DNA from: Frigoribacterium sp. CG_9.8
Lineage (GTDB): Bacteria; Actinomycetota; Actinomycetes; Actinomycetales; Microbacteriaceae
DNA: 64,000 bases
Reading direction: 5' to 3'
Assembly: GCF_015751965.1 (NCBI RefSeq)
Contig: NZ_JADOVH010000002.1
Location: 372,001-436,000 of the forward strand
Of the stretch, positions 42,335 to 51,392 are shown one piece after another (the first letter of the stretch is position 1; each line of letters opens with the position of its first letter). The position numbers and the translations under genes were made by a program. A model generated the notes under the pieces. That model was given only the letters and a program-made list of their open reading frames with translations. It was not told the DNA's origin and did not search any database.

Positions 42335-44617
42335 ATGGAGGGTCCAGAAATCAAATTCGCCGAAACCGTTCTCGATAACGGCAAGTTCGGCACGCGTACG
42401 GTCCGATTCGAGACCGGTCGCCTCGCGCAGCAGGCACAGGGTGCCGTCGCTGCCTACCTCGATGAAGAAACCATGATCCTGTCCGCCACCTCGGCGGGCA
42501 AGCACCCCCGTGACGGCTTCGACTTCTTCCCCCTCACGGTGGACGTCGAAGAGCGTTCCTACGCCGCCGGCAAGATCCCCGGATCGTTCTTCCGCCGTGA
42601 AGGACGCCCGTCCACCGAGGCAATCCTCGTCTGCCGCCTGATCGACCGCCCGCTGCGTCCGACCTTCGTCGAAGGTCTTCGTAACGAGGTGCAGATCGTG
42701 ATCACCGTGCTCGCCATCGCGCCCGATGAGTTCTACGACGCTCTGGCGATCAACGCGGCGAGCCTCTCGACCCAGATCTCGGGCCTGCCGTTCTACGGAC
42801 CGGTCGGCGGCATCCGCCTCGCCCTCATTGGCGATCAGTGGGTTGCGTTCCCCAAGTATTCGCAGCTGGAGGAGGCCGTCTTCGACCTCACCGTTGCCGG
42901 CCGGCTCACCACGGACGTAGACGGTAACGAAGACGTCGCAATCATGATGGTCGAAGCCGAAGCCACCGAAGGAAGCTGGGATCTCATCAAGGGTGGGGCG
43001 ACCAAGCCCGACGAGACGGTCGTGGCCCAGGGCCTCGAGGCAGCCAAGCCGTTCCTCAAGCAGCTCATCAAGGCCCAGCTCGAGTTGGCCGCGCAGGCTG
43101 CCAAGCCGATTGTGGACTACCCGGTCTTCCCGCCCTACGAGCAGGCCACCTACGACGCCGTCGCTGGATTCGCCTACGACGAGCTGAAGGGGATCTACCA
43201 AATCGCCGACAAGGTCGAGCGCCAGGATGCGGATGACGCACTCAAGGACCGCGCGAAGGCTCACGTGGCCGCGCTGGTCGAGCAGGGTTCCCTGTCCGCT
43301 GGCGCCAACAGCCAGGTCGGAGCTGCCTACAAGTCGGTGACGAAGAAGATCGTGCGCGGTCGCATCCTCACCGAGGGTGTGCGCATCGACGGCCGTGGCC
43401 TCTCAGACATCCGCGCCCTTGATGCCGAGGTGCAGGTCATCCCGCGCGTTCACGGTTCTGCAATCTTCCAGCGCGGCGAGACCCAGATCCTGGGTGTCAC
43501 CACACTGAACATGCTCAAGATGGAGCAGCAGATCGACTCCCTCGCCCCGGTGAAGAAGAAGCGGTACCTCCACCACTACAACTTCCCGCCCTACTCCACC
43601 GGTGAGACCGGTCGGGTCGGTTCCCCGAAGCGTCGCGAGATCGGGCACGGCTTCCTTGCCGAGCGCGCGCTCGTGCCGGTGCTGCCGCCTCGCGAGGAGT
43701 TCCCCTACGCGATCCGCCAGGTCTCGGAGGCGCTGTCGTCCAACGGCTCCACATCGATGGGCTCCGTCTGCGCGTCCACTCTGTCGCTGCTGAACGCTGG
43801 AGTGCCGCTGCGCGCGCCGGTCGCCGGTATCGCCATGGGACTCGTCTCCGACGAGGTCGATGGACAGACACGTTACGCGGCCCTCACCGACATCCTCGGT
43901 GCGGAAGACGCGCTCGGCGACATGGACTTCAAGGTTGCCGGCACCAGTGAGTTCATCACCGCGATCCAGCTCGACACCAAGCTCGCCGGACTTCCGTCCT
44001 CCGTGCTCGATGGCGCGCTCAAGCAGGCCAAGGAGGCTCGCACCGCGATCCTCGCGGTGCTGAACGCGGCGATCGATGCGCCGGATGAGATGGCACCGAC
44101 CGCGCCGCGCGTGATCTCGGTGCAGATCCCGATCGACAAGATCGGCGAGCTGATCGGCCCGAAGGGCAAGACGATCAACCAGATCCAGGATGACACCGGG
44201 GCCGACATCTCGATCGAGGATGACGGAACCGTGTACATCGGCGCTGTCGATGGTCCGTCGGCCGAGGCTGCCCGCGCTGCGGTCAACGCCATCGCGAACC
44301 CGCTGAACCCCGAGGTCGGCGAGCGGTTCCTCGGAACCGTCGTCAAGATTGCGACCTTCGGTGCGTTCGTTTCGCTCACCCCAGGCAAGGACGGACTGCT
44401 GCACATCAGCGAGGTCCGTAAGCTCGCCGGTGGAAAGCGCGTGGAGAACGTCGAAGACGTGCTCGCGGTTGGCCAGAAGATCCAGGTGGAGATCACCAAG
44501 ATCGACGATCGCGGAAAGCTGTCGCTGGCCCCGGTCGAGGCTGATGAAGCCGACGCTGCAGGCGCCAAGGGCAGTGATGCTGGCACCGAAAGCGTCGACG
44601 TTACGACTGAGGTCTAA
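42335..44617 (+). CDS. pnp: polyribonucleotide nucleotidyltransferase (PNPase)
   Basis: 760 residues from ATG 42335 preceded by AAAGGAGATAACC. Two RNase PH domains (first [18 protein letters not shown]; second [45 protein letters not shown] with the phosphate-binding and catalytic residues), then a KH domain ([18 protein letters not shown]) and an S1 domain ([28 protein letters not shown]). The C-terminal tail is acidic. Degrades RNA 3' to 5' phosphorolytically and, in actinobacteria, also adds 3' tails. It precedes an intrinsic terminator. Confidence 0.98.
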   Translation: MEGPEIKFAETVLDNGKFGTRTVRFETGRLAQQAQGAVAAYLDEETMILSATSAGKHPRDGFDFFPLTVDVEERSYAAGKIPGSFFRREGRPSTEAILVCRLIDRPLRPTFVEGLRNEVQIVITVLAIAPDEFYDALAINAASLSTQISGLPFYGPVGGIRLALIGDQWVAFPKYSQLEEAVFDLTVAGRLTTDVDGNEDVAIMMVEAEATEGSWDLIKGGATKPDETVVAQGLEAAKPFLKQLIKAQLELAAQAAKPIVDYPVFPPYEQATYDAVAGFAYDELKGIYQIADKVERQDADDALKDRAKAHVAALVEQGSLSAGANSQVGAAYKSVTKKIVRGRILTEGVRIDGRGLSDIRALDAEVQVIPRVHGSAIFQRGETQILGVTTLNMLKMEQQIDSLAPVKKKRYLHHYNFPPYSTGETGRVGSPKRREIGHGFLAERALVPVLPPREEFPYAIRQVSEALSSNGSTSMGSVCASTLSLLNAGVPLRAPVAGIAMGLVSDEVDGQTRYAALTDILGAEDALGDMDFKVAGTSEFITAIQLDTKLAGLPSSVLDGALKQAKEARTAILAVLNAAIDAPDEMAPTAPRVISVQIPIDKIGELIGPKGKTINQIQDDTGADISIEDDGTVYIGAVDGPSAEAARAAVNAIANPLNPEVGERFLGTVVKIATFGAFVSLTPGKDGLLHISEVRKLAGGKRVENVEDVLAVGQKIQVEITKIDDRGKLSLAPVEADEADAAGAKGSDAGTESVDVTTEV

Positions 44618-44625
44618 GTCCCCGC

Positions 44626-44659
44626 TGCTCGAGTAGGCCGTCTGCGGCCGGATCGAGCA
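44626..44659. repeat. palindromic intergenic element
   Basis: Arms TGCTCGA (44626-44632) and TCGAGCA (44653-44659) with inner GGCCG/CGGCC pairing. The CTCGAGTAG core recurs after rnj (56783 region) and in related form after helD. Similar CGAGTAG...CGAG palindromes are, from memory, dispersed in many Microbacteriaceae genomes. Confidence 0.5.
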
Positions 44660-44664
44660 CAGGT

Positions 44665-44706
44665 CAAGAAGCCCGCCCCGACATTACTGTCGGGGCGGGC
44701 TTCTTG
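44665..44706 (+). terminator. intrinsic terminator of pnp
   Basis: Perfect 19-bp stem (44665-44683 with 44688-44706) and TTAC loop, arms rich in GCCCGCCCCGACA. Very stable hairpin 48 bp after the pnp stop; it may also serve the convergent PEBP gene. Confidence 0.93.
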
Positions 44707-44814
44707 CTGGTCTGGAGCCGCATTCCAGGCCGGCCAACGCGGCAGATCGGACACGGTGCCGTCAACGCGAATCGCATTCCCGTGCACAGGTGGGGTGCCA
44801 GCACGGGTGCGGCC

Positions 44815-45318
44815 CTACTCTGCCGGGGTCTCCGCGGTGCCCATCAGCTGGGCCCGGCCAATGATGTGGCCGCGCAGCATGAACCCAAGCACGGCAGGAG
44901 TCGCCCCGGCAGGGATGTCGAGGGTCTCCACATTGAGAGCGCTCACCGTGAAGAAGTAGCGGTGTGCTCCGTCACCCGGCGGGGGAGCAGCGCCGGTGAA
45001 CTCCTCACCGCGCAGCTCATTGGCCATCACGACGGCCTGCGGAGGCAGTGACCCGCCCGCGGCGAGTTCGGTGGTCGAGGCCGGGATATTGCGCACGGCC
45101 CAGTGCCAGAATCCGCTTCCGGTGGGTGCGTCGGGATCATAGGCCGTCAGGGCGTAGCTCTTCGTCGAACCGGGCGCGCCACTCCAGCGCAGCGAGGGTG
45201 CACGGTTGCCTCCGTCAGCCCTCACCCACCCGGGTAGCGGGTCACCTTCGGTGAAATCGGAGCTTTCAAGAATGAAGGTCGGCACCGGGGGGAGCCGCCA
45301 GTTGGGATCGTTCGTCAT
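44815..45318 (-). CDS. YbhB/YbcL-family PEBP protein
   Basis: 167 residues from ATG 45318 (AGGA 8 nt upstream; ATG 45327 also possible). Phosphatidylethanolamine-binding protein fold: SPSLRW-like APSLRWSGAPGSTKSYALT, the ligand-site DPDAPTGSGFWHWAVRNIP, and GAHRYFFTVSAL. In bacteria this family is also called Raf kinase inhibitor-like; its role is not established. No export signal. Convergent with pnp and divergent from the aldo-keto reductase. Confidence 0.9.
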   Translation of the reverse strand: MTNDPNWRLPPVPTFILESSDFTEGDPLPGWVRADGGNRAPSLRWSGAPGSTKSYALTAYDPDAPTGSGFWHWAVRNIPASTTELAAGGSLPPQAVVMANELRGEEFTGAAPPPGDGAHRYFFTVSALNVETLDIPAGATPAVLGFMLRGHIIGRAQLMGTAETPAE

Positions 45319-45410
45319 CGTTGTCATCCTGTCTATTTGCGCAGTGCCATCCACCGAGGCGATGAGCAGCTGCCTCTCAAATAAATTTACTGCCACGGTC
45401 GTCCGGTCTC

Positions 45411-45425
45411 GAGCGGATAACAATT
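45411..45425. promoter_or_regulatory. sequence matching part of the lac operator
   Basis: GAGCGGATAACAATT in the PEBP/aldo-keto reductase divergent region is identical to 15 bp of E. coli lacO1, and ACAATTGT at its right edge is palindromic. It could be a LacI-family operator, but no such regulator is nearby; coincidence is possible. The surrounding sequence does not match lac. Confidence 0.25.
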
Positions 45426-45572
45426 GTGCCGACGCAGAGCAGACTCGGCGCGCGTGACCTCGATTTGTCACTATCCGCCTCTATTCTCAGAACAAGAGCA
45501 ATGACAATCATGTTCGCGGTCCGGATTTCGTAGCCGGATCCCGCAACCGCGATGCAGGGAGGGATTGAGGGA

Positions 45573-46580
45573 ATGGTCATGATGCAGGTGCGGCGGCCGG
45601 AAGCGGCCTTACCCATTCCGCCGGCCTCCGCTGACGTTCCCACGCTCGAGGTGTCCCTCCCGATCCGACGTCCACTCGGCCAGTCTGCACTGCGCGTCTT
45701 TCCGCTCGCAATCGGTGGAAATGTATTCGGATGGACCGCCGACGGCGGCGCCACCAACGATATTCTCGACACCTACTTCGCCCACGGCGGTAACTTTATC
45801 GACACGGCCGACTCCTACGCCGCCGGTCGAAGCGAGACAATGATCGGCAACTGGATGCGGGACCGTCGGCTGCGTGCAGGCATCGTCATCGCGACGAAGG
45901 TCGGCAAGAGTGCCGATAATCCCGGTGTCACCGCGAAGGCGATAAGCCGATCGGTCAACGCCTCACTCGAGCGTCTTCAGACCGACTACATCGACCTGCT
46001 GTACCTTCACATCGACGATCCAGAGGTTCCATTCGAGGAAACGCTTCTCGCCGTGGACGATCTGATCCGGGCGGGTAGGGTGCGCCACTTTGGAGTGTCT
46101 GACCACTCGAGCAACCGCTTGGTCGAAGCACGGGTGATAGCAGCTCAGCTCGGAGTGGCTCCGATGCTGGCCGTGCAAAACCACTACAACCTCATGCACC
46201 GCACCGGCTATGAGGGGGACTTGGCCAGAGTGGCGTCCCAACAGCGACTCGCGGTCATGCCGCGATTCGCCCTTGCCAGCGGATTTCTCACCGGCAAGTA
46301 CCGCACGAAGGCGGATTTGGGCAAGAACAACCGGGGGACCGAGCTGGCGAATCACCTGTCTAAGCGCGGCCAGCGGGTGCTTGCAGTGCTTGACCAGGTG
46401 GCACGCGAACAAAATTCGAGCCTGGCCACCATCGCTCTTGCGTGGCTGCTGTCAAAGCCCGGCATAGTCGCGCCAGTGGCGAGCGCGAGCCGCCCACAAC
46501 AGGTGCTTGAACTTGTCGCAGCGGCAAAAATCCAACTGAGTCGCCACCAGGTAGCGCAGCTCGACCGGATCTCGGCCTAA
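45573..46580 (+). CDS. aldo/keto reductase
   Basis: 335 residues from ATG 45573; ATG 45579 fits the GAGGG at 45567 better and ATG 45552 is further upstream, so the start is uncertain. AKR TIM barrel: FIDTADSYAAGRSE (catalytic Asp and Tyr), ATKVG (Lys), YLHIDDP (His), NADPH-binding C-terminal IVAPVASASRPQQVLE. Closest in look to the YghZ/Tas-like AKR group. Substrate unknown. The TetR gene lies convergently downstream; the pair may be functionally linked. Confidence 0.88.
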   Translation: MVMMQVRRPEAALPIPPASADVPTLEVSLPIRRPLGQSALRVFPLAIGGNVFGWTADGGATNDILDTYFAHGGNFIDTADSYAAGRSETMIGNWMRDRRLRAGIVIATKVGKSADNPGVTAKAISRSVNASLERLQTDYIDLLYLHIDDPEVPFEETLLAVDDLIRAGRVRHFGVSDHSSNRLVEARVIAAQLGVAPMLAVQNHYNLMHRTGYEGDLARVASQQRLAVMPRFALASGFLTGKYRTKADLGKNNRGTELANHLSKRGQRVLAVLDQVAREQNSSLATIALAWLLSKPGIVAPVASASRPQQVLELVAAAKIQLSRHQVAQLDRISA

Positions 46581-46628
46581 GTCTGCTCGCGGGAGCGTGC
46601 GCGTCGACTAGAGGCTAGACACTAGAGG

Positions 46629-47255
46629 CTAGCGGATGGAACGATCCATAACGCGATCGGCGACCCGCACGAAAGCGGTCGTGGCGGCGATTGGGTCTCC
46701 CGCGTAGCCGCCGGTCATCACACCGTCGCGGGCAAGCACTAACTCATCGCCTCCGTCACCGGGCAGGGGATGCCCGAGCTGATTCAGCAGGGTGCTCAGG
46801 GTCTCCGCGTACCACTCGCGGTGCTCGGACACGATCTGGCGAACGGCATGGCGGGGGTCGGTGAATTCGGTTGCGGCATTGATAAACGCGCACCCGCGGA
46901 AGCCGGGGGACATGACATCCGCGACGATCTGATCGATGAGTCCCCGAAGTGCCGCCCGCGGGTCGCTGTGTTGCCGGATGATCTCATCGACGATCCCCTG
47001 CGCGAGTGAGTGGCGCTGGGAGATGTACTGCACGATGAGGCGATCCTTTGAGCCATAATGCTTATAAAAAGTGGCCTTTGTGACGCTGGATTCACTGATC
47101 AACCGGTCGATTCCGACGCTGCGGATACCGTCGTTGTAAAACAGCCGGATTGCGGTTTCGAGGATGCGACGCTTTGCCGGCGCCACCGAGTCAGGTGGGG
47201 TTCCAGTGCCCCAGGGCGTGCGCTGGACGGCTGGATGGGTATCGATCATTGACAT
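46629..47255 (-). CDS. TetR-family transcriptional regulator
   Basis: 208 residues from ATG 47255 (AAGGGA upstream; ATG 47249 also possible). N-terminal HTH: RRILETAIRLFYNDGIRSVGIDRLISESSVTKATFYKHYGSK, followed by a ligand domain (MSPGFRGCAFINAATEF) typical of the YcdC/AcrR-like group. Likely a repressor of its own and a nearby gene; the divergent M16 protease gene and the convergent aldo-keto reductase are both candidates. Confidence 0.88.
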   Translation of the reverse strand: MSMIDTHPAVQRTPWGTGTPPDSVAPAKRRILETAIRLFYNDGIRSVGIDRLISESSVTKATFYKHYGSKDRLIVQYISQRHSLAQGIVDEIIRQHSDPRAALRGLIDQIVADVMSPGFRGCAFINAATEFTDPRHAVRQIVSEHREWYAETLSTLLNQLGHPLPGDGGDELVLARDGVMTGGYAGDPIAATTAFVRVADRVMDRSIR

Positions 47256-47262
47256 AACGTGT

Positions 47263-47292
47263 TTCCCTTGGGCTGTTGGGCTGTTGGGCTGT
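47263..47292. repeat. 9-bp tandem repeat x3-4
   Basis: TTGGGCTGT units in the TetR leader, just upstream of its start. Confidence 0.8.
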
Positions 47293-47588
47293 TGAGCTGG
47301 CTGACTAGCTGTGCCCAGTTTCGCGCGGTGACTCAACTGGATTTTCGGGGGAATCTGCGACGTTCCTTCCCCGCAATTTCCGGATACGCCTTTCAGCAGT
47401 TCTCAGTGGATTCCCCCGCGTGTTAGCAGGGGGCCGTCCTGCCCAGGGGCCGTTCACGACGGGAAAACAGTAGCATGTTGATGGGGACAGACAGATCGGT
47501 TTGCCCGGTCTGTGCTCGCTGTTCTGCACCCCAGTACAGGGGAGGGCGTTGCAGGCACAGGCTGCCTCGGTGACGTAGGCTCGGCCCA
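47293..47588. other. divergent TetR-M16 protease region
   Basis: About 300 bp with no recognised gene. Contains perfect 10-bp arms CGGGGGAATC (47346-47355) and GATTCCCCCG (47409-47418) enclosing 53 nt, a candidate operator pair or RNA hairpin. Promoters of both genes must lie here. Confidence 0.4.
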
Positions 47589-48944
47589 ATGACTGGTACT
47601 GTCCCGCTTCCCCTCGACCTCGCTGAACTCAGCATCACTTCGTCGGGAGATTCCCTCGTGCGGCGCAGTGTGCTGCCGTGCGGGGTGCGCATCCTGAGCG
47701 AGCAGGTGCTGGGTGCGCGGAGCGCCACCGTCGGCTACTGGGTCGCGGTCGGATCCCGCGATGAATTGCCCGAAACCCTGGGAAGCACCCACTTTCTCGA
47801 ACACCTGCTCTTCAAGGGAACTGCGGCCCGTACCGCCCTCGACATCGCGGTGAGCTTCGATGCGGTTGGCGGCGAGCACAACGCGATGACCGCGAAGGAA
47901 TACACCTGTTACTACGCGAAGGTGCAGGATAGGGACCTTCCGATGGCCGTCGAAGTGCTCTCCGACATGATCACCTCCTCACTCATCGACGCGGATGAGT
48001 TCGAGACCGAACGCGGCGTAATCCTGGAGGAGCTCGCCATGGCCGACGATGATCCCTCGGATGTCACGAGCGAACGCTTTTTCGAAGCTGTTCTTGGCGA
48101 GCATCCGCTTGGCTGGCCGATCGGGGGAAGCCCGGAGACGATCCGTGCGGCGACCCGGGACTCGGTGTGGAACCACTATCGGGCCAATTACCGCGCACGC
48201 GACCTCGTCATCACAGTCGCCGGGGCGGTCGATCATGATGAGCTGGTCATCGGGGTGCAGCGCGCTCTTGCCGCAGCCGGCTGGAATCTCGAAGCCGAGG
48301 AGACCCCGGTCGAGCGCAGGGATGCCGCCCTCGGAGTGATCCAACGCGGAAGTCCACTCGTGGTGGTGCAGCGACCCATCGAGCAGGCGAACATTCTCAT
48401 GGGCGTCCCCGGTATTCCGGCATCCGATGACCGCAGGTCGACCATGGCCGTGCTCAACTCGATTCTCGGCGGAGGAATGTCGTCGCGACTGTTTCAGGAG
48501 ATCCGTGAAAAACGTGGTCTCGCTTATTCCGTCTACTCGTTCTCCCCGAGTTATTCCGATGCCGGCCTGTTCGGTCTTTACGCTGGATGTTCGCCGGCCA
48601 AGGTCGGCCAGGTGGCCGAGCTCCTACTCGGGGAGTTCCGTCGCCTCGGCACCGGTGGCGTGACCGATGACGAGATGCGCCGCGCCGTCGGTCAGCTGAG
48701 TGGGGCATCCGCTCTTGCGCTGGAAGACTCTGACACCCGGATGTCGCGCCTCGGTCGCTCCGAGATCACCCTCGGTGAATACGCCGATCTCGACGAATCG
48801 CTGCGACGACTCGCCCTCGTGACACCGGTGGACGTGCGTGATCTCGCCGCCGAGCTCGCGTCACGGCCGCTGTCAATTGCCGCAGTCGGTACCGTCGATG
48901 CCTCGGTCTTCGATGGCATCGTCGATCAGCCTGTCTCCACGTGA
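47589..48944 (+). CDS. M16-family zinc peptidase (pnp-linked processing protease)
   Basis: 451 residues. Inverted zinc motif HFLEH with His68, Glu71 and His72, distal Glu in ETERGVILEELAM, and the C-terminal R/Y pair region (GGGMSSRLFQEIREKRGLAYSVYSF) define the insulinase/mitochondrial processing peptidase-like family. In actinobacteria a member of this family lies next to pnp and dapB, as here after a four-gene interruption. Cytosolic; substrate unknown. Confidence 0.92.
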   Translation: MTGTVPLPLDLAELSITSSGDSLVRRSVLPCGVRILSEQVLGARSATVGYWVAVGSRDELPETLGSTHFLEHLLFKGTAARTALDIAVSFDAVGGEHNAMTAKEYTCYYAKVQDRDLPMAVEVLSDMITSSLIDADEFETERGVILEELAMADDDPSDVTSERFFEAVLGEHPLGWPIGGSPETIRAATRDSVWNHYRANYRARDLVITVAGAVDHDELVIGVQRALAAAGWNLEAEETPVERRDAALGVIQRGSPLVVVQRPIEQANILMGVPGIPASDDRRSTMAVLNSILGGGMSSRLFQEIREKRGLAYSVYSFSPSYSDAGLFGLYAGCSPAKVGQVAELLLGEFRRLGTGGVTDDEMRRAVGQLSGASALALEDSDTRMSRLGRSEITLGEYADLDESLRRLALVTPVDVRDLAAELASRPLSIAAVGTVDASVFDGIVDQPVST

Positions 48945-48956
48945 GCTGAGCTCCAT

Positions 48957-49024
48957 CATTCGCACTGATCGCTCATTCGCACTGATCACTTATTCCCACT
49001 GATCGCTCATTCCCACTGATAGCC
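48957..49024. repeat. 17-bp tandem repeat x4
   Basis: CATTCGCACTGATCGCT and variants, exact period 17, in the gap between the M16 protease and histidine phosphatase genes; it ends just before the ribosome site AGAGGAAC. Confidence 0.95.
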
Positions 49025-49038
49025 AAAGAGGAACAACG

Positions 49039-49641
49039 ATGTCTCACTTCATCTATCTCGTGCGTCACGGCGAGCAGCAGGATGCCGAGCACGGCATGCC
49101 CGATGGCCCGCTCTCTGGCCGCGGCACCCGCCAGGCCAAACTCGTGGCGGAACGGTTGAGCGGAGTGCCGTTCACGGGTGCATGGCATTCGCCGCTGCAG
49201 CGCGCGGAGGAGACAGCACACATCATGACGGCAAGCATGCCGAGCCTCGACTCTCAGCCGTCTGCGCTGCTGTTCGACTGCATTCCGTGCGGCCCGACCC
49301 CCGATATGCCCCATGCGTTCGAGCCCTTCTTCGGCTCGGTGACGCACGATGAGATTGCGGCGGGGGAGGCCCAGATGGCGGATGCCGTGAGCGAGTGGCT
49401 CACCCCGGGCAGAGACGATCGACATGAGCTCCTGATCACCCACAACTCCGTCATCGCCTGGTTTGTGCGCGAGGTTTTCGATGCCCCATCCTGGCGCTGG
49501 ATGGGGCTCAACCAGGCCAATTGCGGGCTCACGATCATCCGGGTGCGCTCGGCTAAACCGCCCGTGCTGATCACCCATAACGATCTCGGTCACCTCCCGG
49601 TCGAGTTGCGCACCGGACTCCCTGAGGGACAGCCCTTCTAA
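49039..49641 (+). CDS. histidine phosphatase superfamily protein
   Basis: 200 residues, good ribosome site AAAGAGGAA. RHGE motif with His10 as the phospho-histidine, Arg/His pairs around WHSPLQRAEETA and a later HNSVIAWFVRE. Phosphoglycerate mutase-like branch; substrate may be a small phospho-metabolite. Its stop overlaps that of the convergent GNAT gene by 4 bp (49638-49641). Confidence 0.88.
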   Translation: MSHFIYLVRHGEQQDAEHGMPDGPLSGRGTRQAKLVAERLSGVPFTGAWHSPLQRAEETAHIMTASMPSLDSQPSALLFDCIPCGPTPDMPHAFEPFFGSVTHDEIAAGEAQMADAVSEWLTPGRDDRHELLITHNSVIAWFVREVFDAPSWRWMGLNQANCGLTIIRVRSAKPPVLITHNDLGHLPVELRTGLPEGQPF

Positions 49642-50114
49642 AGTATTTTTCGATACCAGTTGGTCGCGTTGGGGTTTTCGTTGTACGGCGGGATGTCGCG
49701 GTAACCGCTCGAGCGGTATAGGTTTCCGGCTGCTTCGAGACTCGCGTTCGTATCCAACACCAGTTCGGTGGCATCGAAGGCTCGGGCGCGGCACTCCAGT
49801 TCGGCAAGCAGCGCACGCCCGCTGCCCTGCCCGCGGGCAGCAGTACGCAGGTAGAGATGTTTCACCTCATACCGACGGATGTCGATGCCCGCGGATTCGA
49901 GCCGCCTGATTCCGCCACATCCGAGCTGCGTGTCGTCGTCATCGACCGCAACGAGAAAAATCCCGTATGGAACGATGAAATCATCCGGCACCGGGAATGT
50001 GGTGCGGTAGCGGCCCTGCTGCCTGGGAAATCCGGCCGCACGGCTATCGAAGTATTCGGTGAGCAACTCGTGGGCGACCGGGTCGTCGACCCGTGATTCG
50101 ATCCAGCGCAGCAT
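49638..50114 (-). CDS. GNAT N-acetyltransferase
   Basis: 158 residues. Acetyl-CoA binding loop visible as LYLRTAARGQGSGRALLAELE (R/QxxGxG/A), then LDTNASLEAAGNLYRSSGYRDIPPYNENPNATNWYRK, typical of a GNAT subgroup near YhdJ/acetyltransferase-1. Substrate unknown. Divergent from dapB with a 38-bp gap, so their promoters must overlap or be leaderless. Confidence 0.88.
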   Translation of the reverse strand: MLRWIESRVDDPVAHELLTEYFDSRAAGFPRQQGRYRTTFPVPDDFIVPYGIFLVAVDDDDTQLGCGGIRRLESAGIDIRRYEVKHLYLRTAARGQGSGRALLAELECRARAFDATELVLDTNASLEAAGNLYRSSGYRDIPPYNENPNATNWYRKIL

Positions 50115-50152
50115 GCAACCAGCCTATGGGGCGGGCTTGGTAGATTTGGGGA

Positions 50153-50932
50153 ATGACTACCTCCGTCGCCATTGTCGGCGCATCCGGTCGCATGGGGCAG
50201 CTCATCGCTCGCCTGATCGCTGAATCCCCGGACTTCGAACTTCTTGCCAGCCTCGACTCCCGCTCGCCGCTCGAAAACATGCTCGTGGCCGATCTGGTGG
50301 TGGATGTCACGGTGCCAGCCGTGAGCCAGGGAATCGTCGAATTCGCAGTGGGGCATGGCAAGAATGTGCTGGTGGGAACGAGCGGCTGGTCGGCGACCCG
50401 TATCGCCTCGCTCAAGACTCGCCTGACCGCCGAGGCAACCGGCGCTGCGGTCATCATCATTCCCAATTTTTCCATCGGCTCGGTACTTGCCACCTCCTTT
50501 GCGGCGATGGCGGCCCGGTTCTATGACTCGATCGAGATCATCGAGGCCCATCACGCCACCAAGGTCGATTCGCCCTCTGGCACCGCAGTTCGCACGGCGG
50601 AGCTGATCGGCAATGCACGGGCTGTCAAGGGACCGGTGATCGCCCCACACGCCGACCAGCGCGCTCGCGGTCAACAGGTGTCGAGTGTGCCGATCCATTC
50701 GCTACGGATGCAGGGAATCGTTGCGAAGCAGGATGTGATCTTCGGTGGCACCGGGGAAACACTCACCCTGAGCCATGAGACCCTCGACCCGAGCGCCTAC
50801 GAAGCTGGCATTAAGCTCGCCCTGCACGCCCTCGGCTCGGCCACCGGCGTGGTCGTGGGACTCGACCGGCTGATCCAACTCGGTCCGGCCGATCCGGAGC
50901 CGCCGTCGGGCATCCCGAGCGATCTCGAATGA
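50153..50932 (+). CDS. dapB: 4-hydroxy-tetrahydrodipicolinate reductase
   Basis: 259 residues, ATG 50153 with GGGGA just upstream. NAD(P)-binding VGASGRMGQLIARLI, the substrate/catalytic segment EAHHATKVDSPSGTA (His-His and Lys) and GGTGETLTLSHE. Converts (2S,4S)-4-hydroxy-2,3,4,5-tetrahydrodipicolinate to tetrahydrodipicolinate in the lysine/diaminopimelate pathway. The ATGA overlap with the following membrane protein gene indicates coupling. Confidence 0.96.
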   Translation: MTTSVAIVGASGRMGQLIARLIAESPDFELLASLDSRSPLENMLVADLVVDVTVPAVSQGIVEFAVGHGKNVLVGTSGWSATRIASLKTRLTAEATGAAVIIIPNFSIGSVLATSFAAMAARFYDSIEIIEAHHATKVDSPSGTAVRTAELIGNARAVKGPVIAPHADQRARGQQVSSVPIHSLRMQGIVAKQDVIFGGTGETLTLSHETLDPSAYEAGIKLALHALGSATGVVVGLDRLIQLGPADPEPPSGIPSDLE

Positions 50933-51372
50933 AAAGTCGTATCGCGGCGCTGTCGATGTCGGCGCTTCTGGTGCTCTACCTGGTGCTCGTACTGCAGCTC
51001 GCCATTCGCCTGATCGCGGTGGACAACGGGATTGCGAAGACGCTCGGGATCGCGCTGCTCGTGCTTCCGCTGCTCGGAGCGTGGGCGCTGGCGGCCGAGT
51101 TGCTGTTTGGAATCCGCACTCAGAAACTCGTGAGCCGGCTGGATGCCGCGGGCGAACTGCCCGTCGACTCCCTGCCCAAGCGCACAAGCGGCCGACCGGA
51201 GCGGGCCGCAGCCGACGCGGAATTTCCCCACTACAAGGCGGCGGTGGAGGCAGATCCCGGCAGCTGGCAGGCATGGTTCCGGCTCGGGCTCTCCTATGAC
51301 GCCAGTGGTGATCGCTCCCGCGCGCGCAGGGCTATTCGGCGAGCGATCTCGCTCGAGCGGGCGGCGCGCTGA
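50929..51372 (+). CDS. membrane protein with a TPR-like C terminus
   Basis: 147 residues. Two N-terminal membrane helices (LSMSALLVLYLVLVLQLAIRLI and TLGIALLVLPLLGAWALAAELLFG), then a basic linker and one TPR-like helical pair (HYKAAVEADPGSWQAWFRLGLSYDASGDRSRARRAIRRAI). Coupled to dapB by ATGA overlap; this arrangement recurs in related genera to my recollection. Function unknown; a scaffold at the membrane is plausible. Confidence 0.8.
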   Translation: MKSRIAALSMSALLVLYLVLVLQLAIRLIAVDNGIAKTLGIALLVLPLLGAWALAAELLFGIRTQKLVSRLDAAGELPVDSLPKRTSGRPERAAADAEFPHYKAAVEADPGSWQAWFRLGLSYDASGDRSRARRAIRRAISLERAAR

Positions 51373-51392
51373 CGGCAGGGTGGTTGTAACGA

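Noticed and set aside
45411-45425. Cloning-vector contamination from the lac operator match
   Set aside because: Sequence on both sides is host-like and continuous with flanking genes; only 15 bp match.
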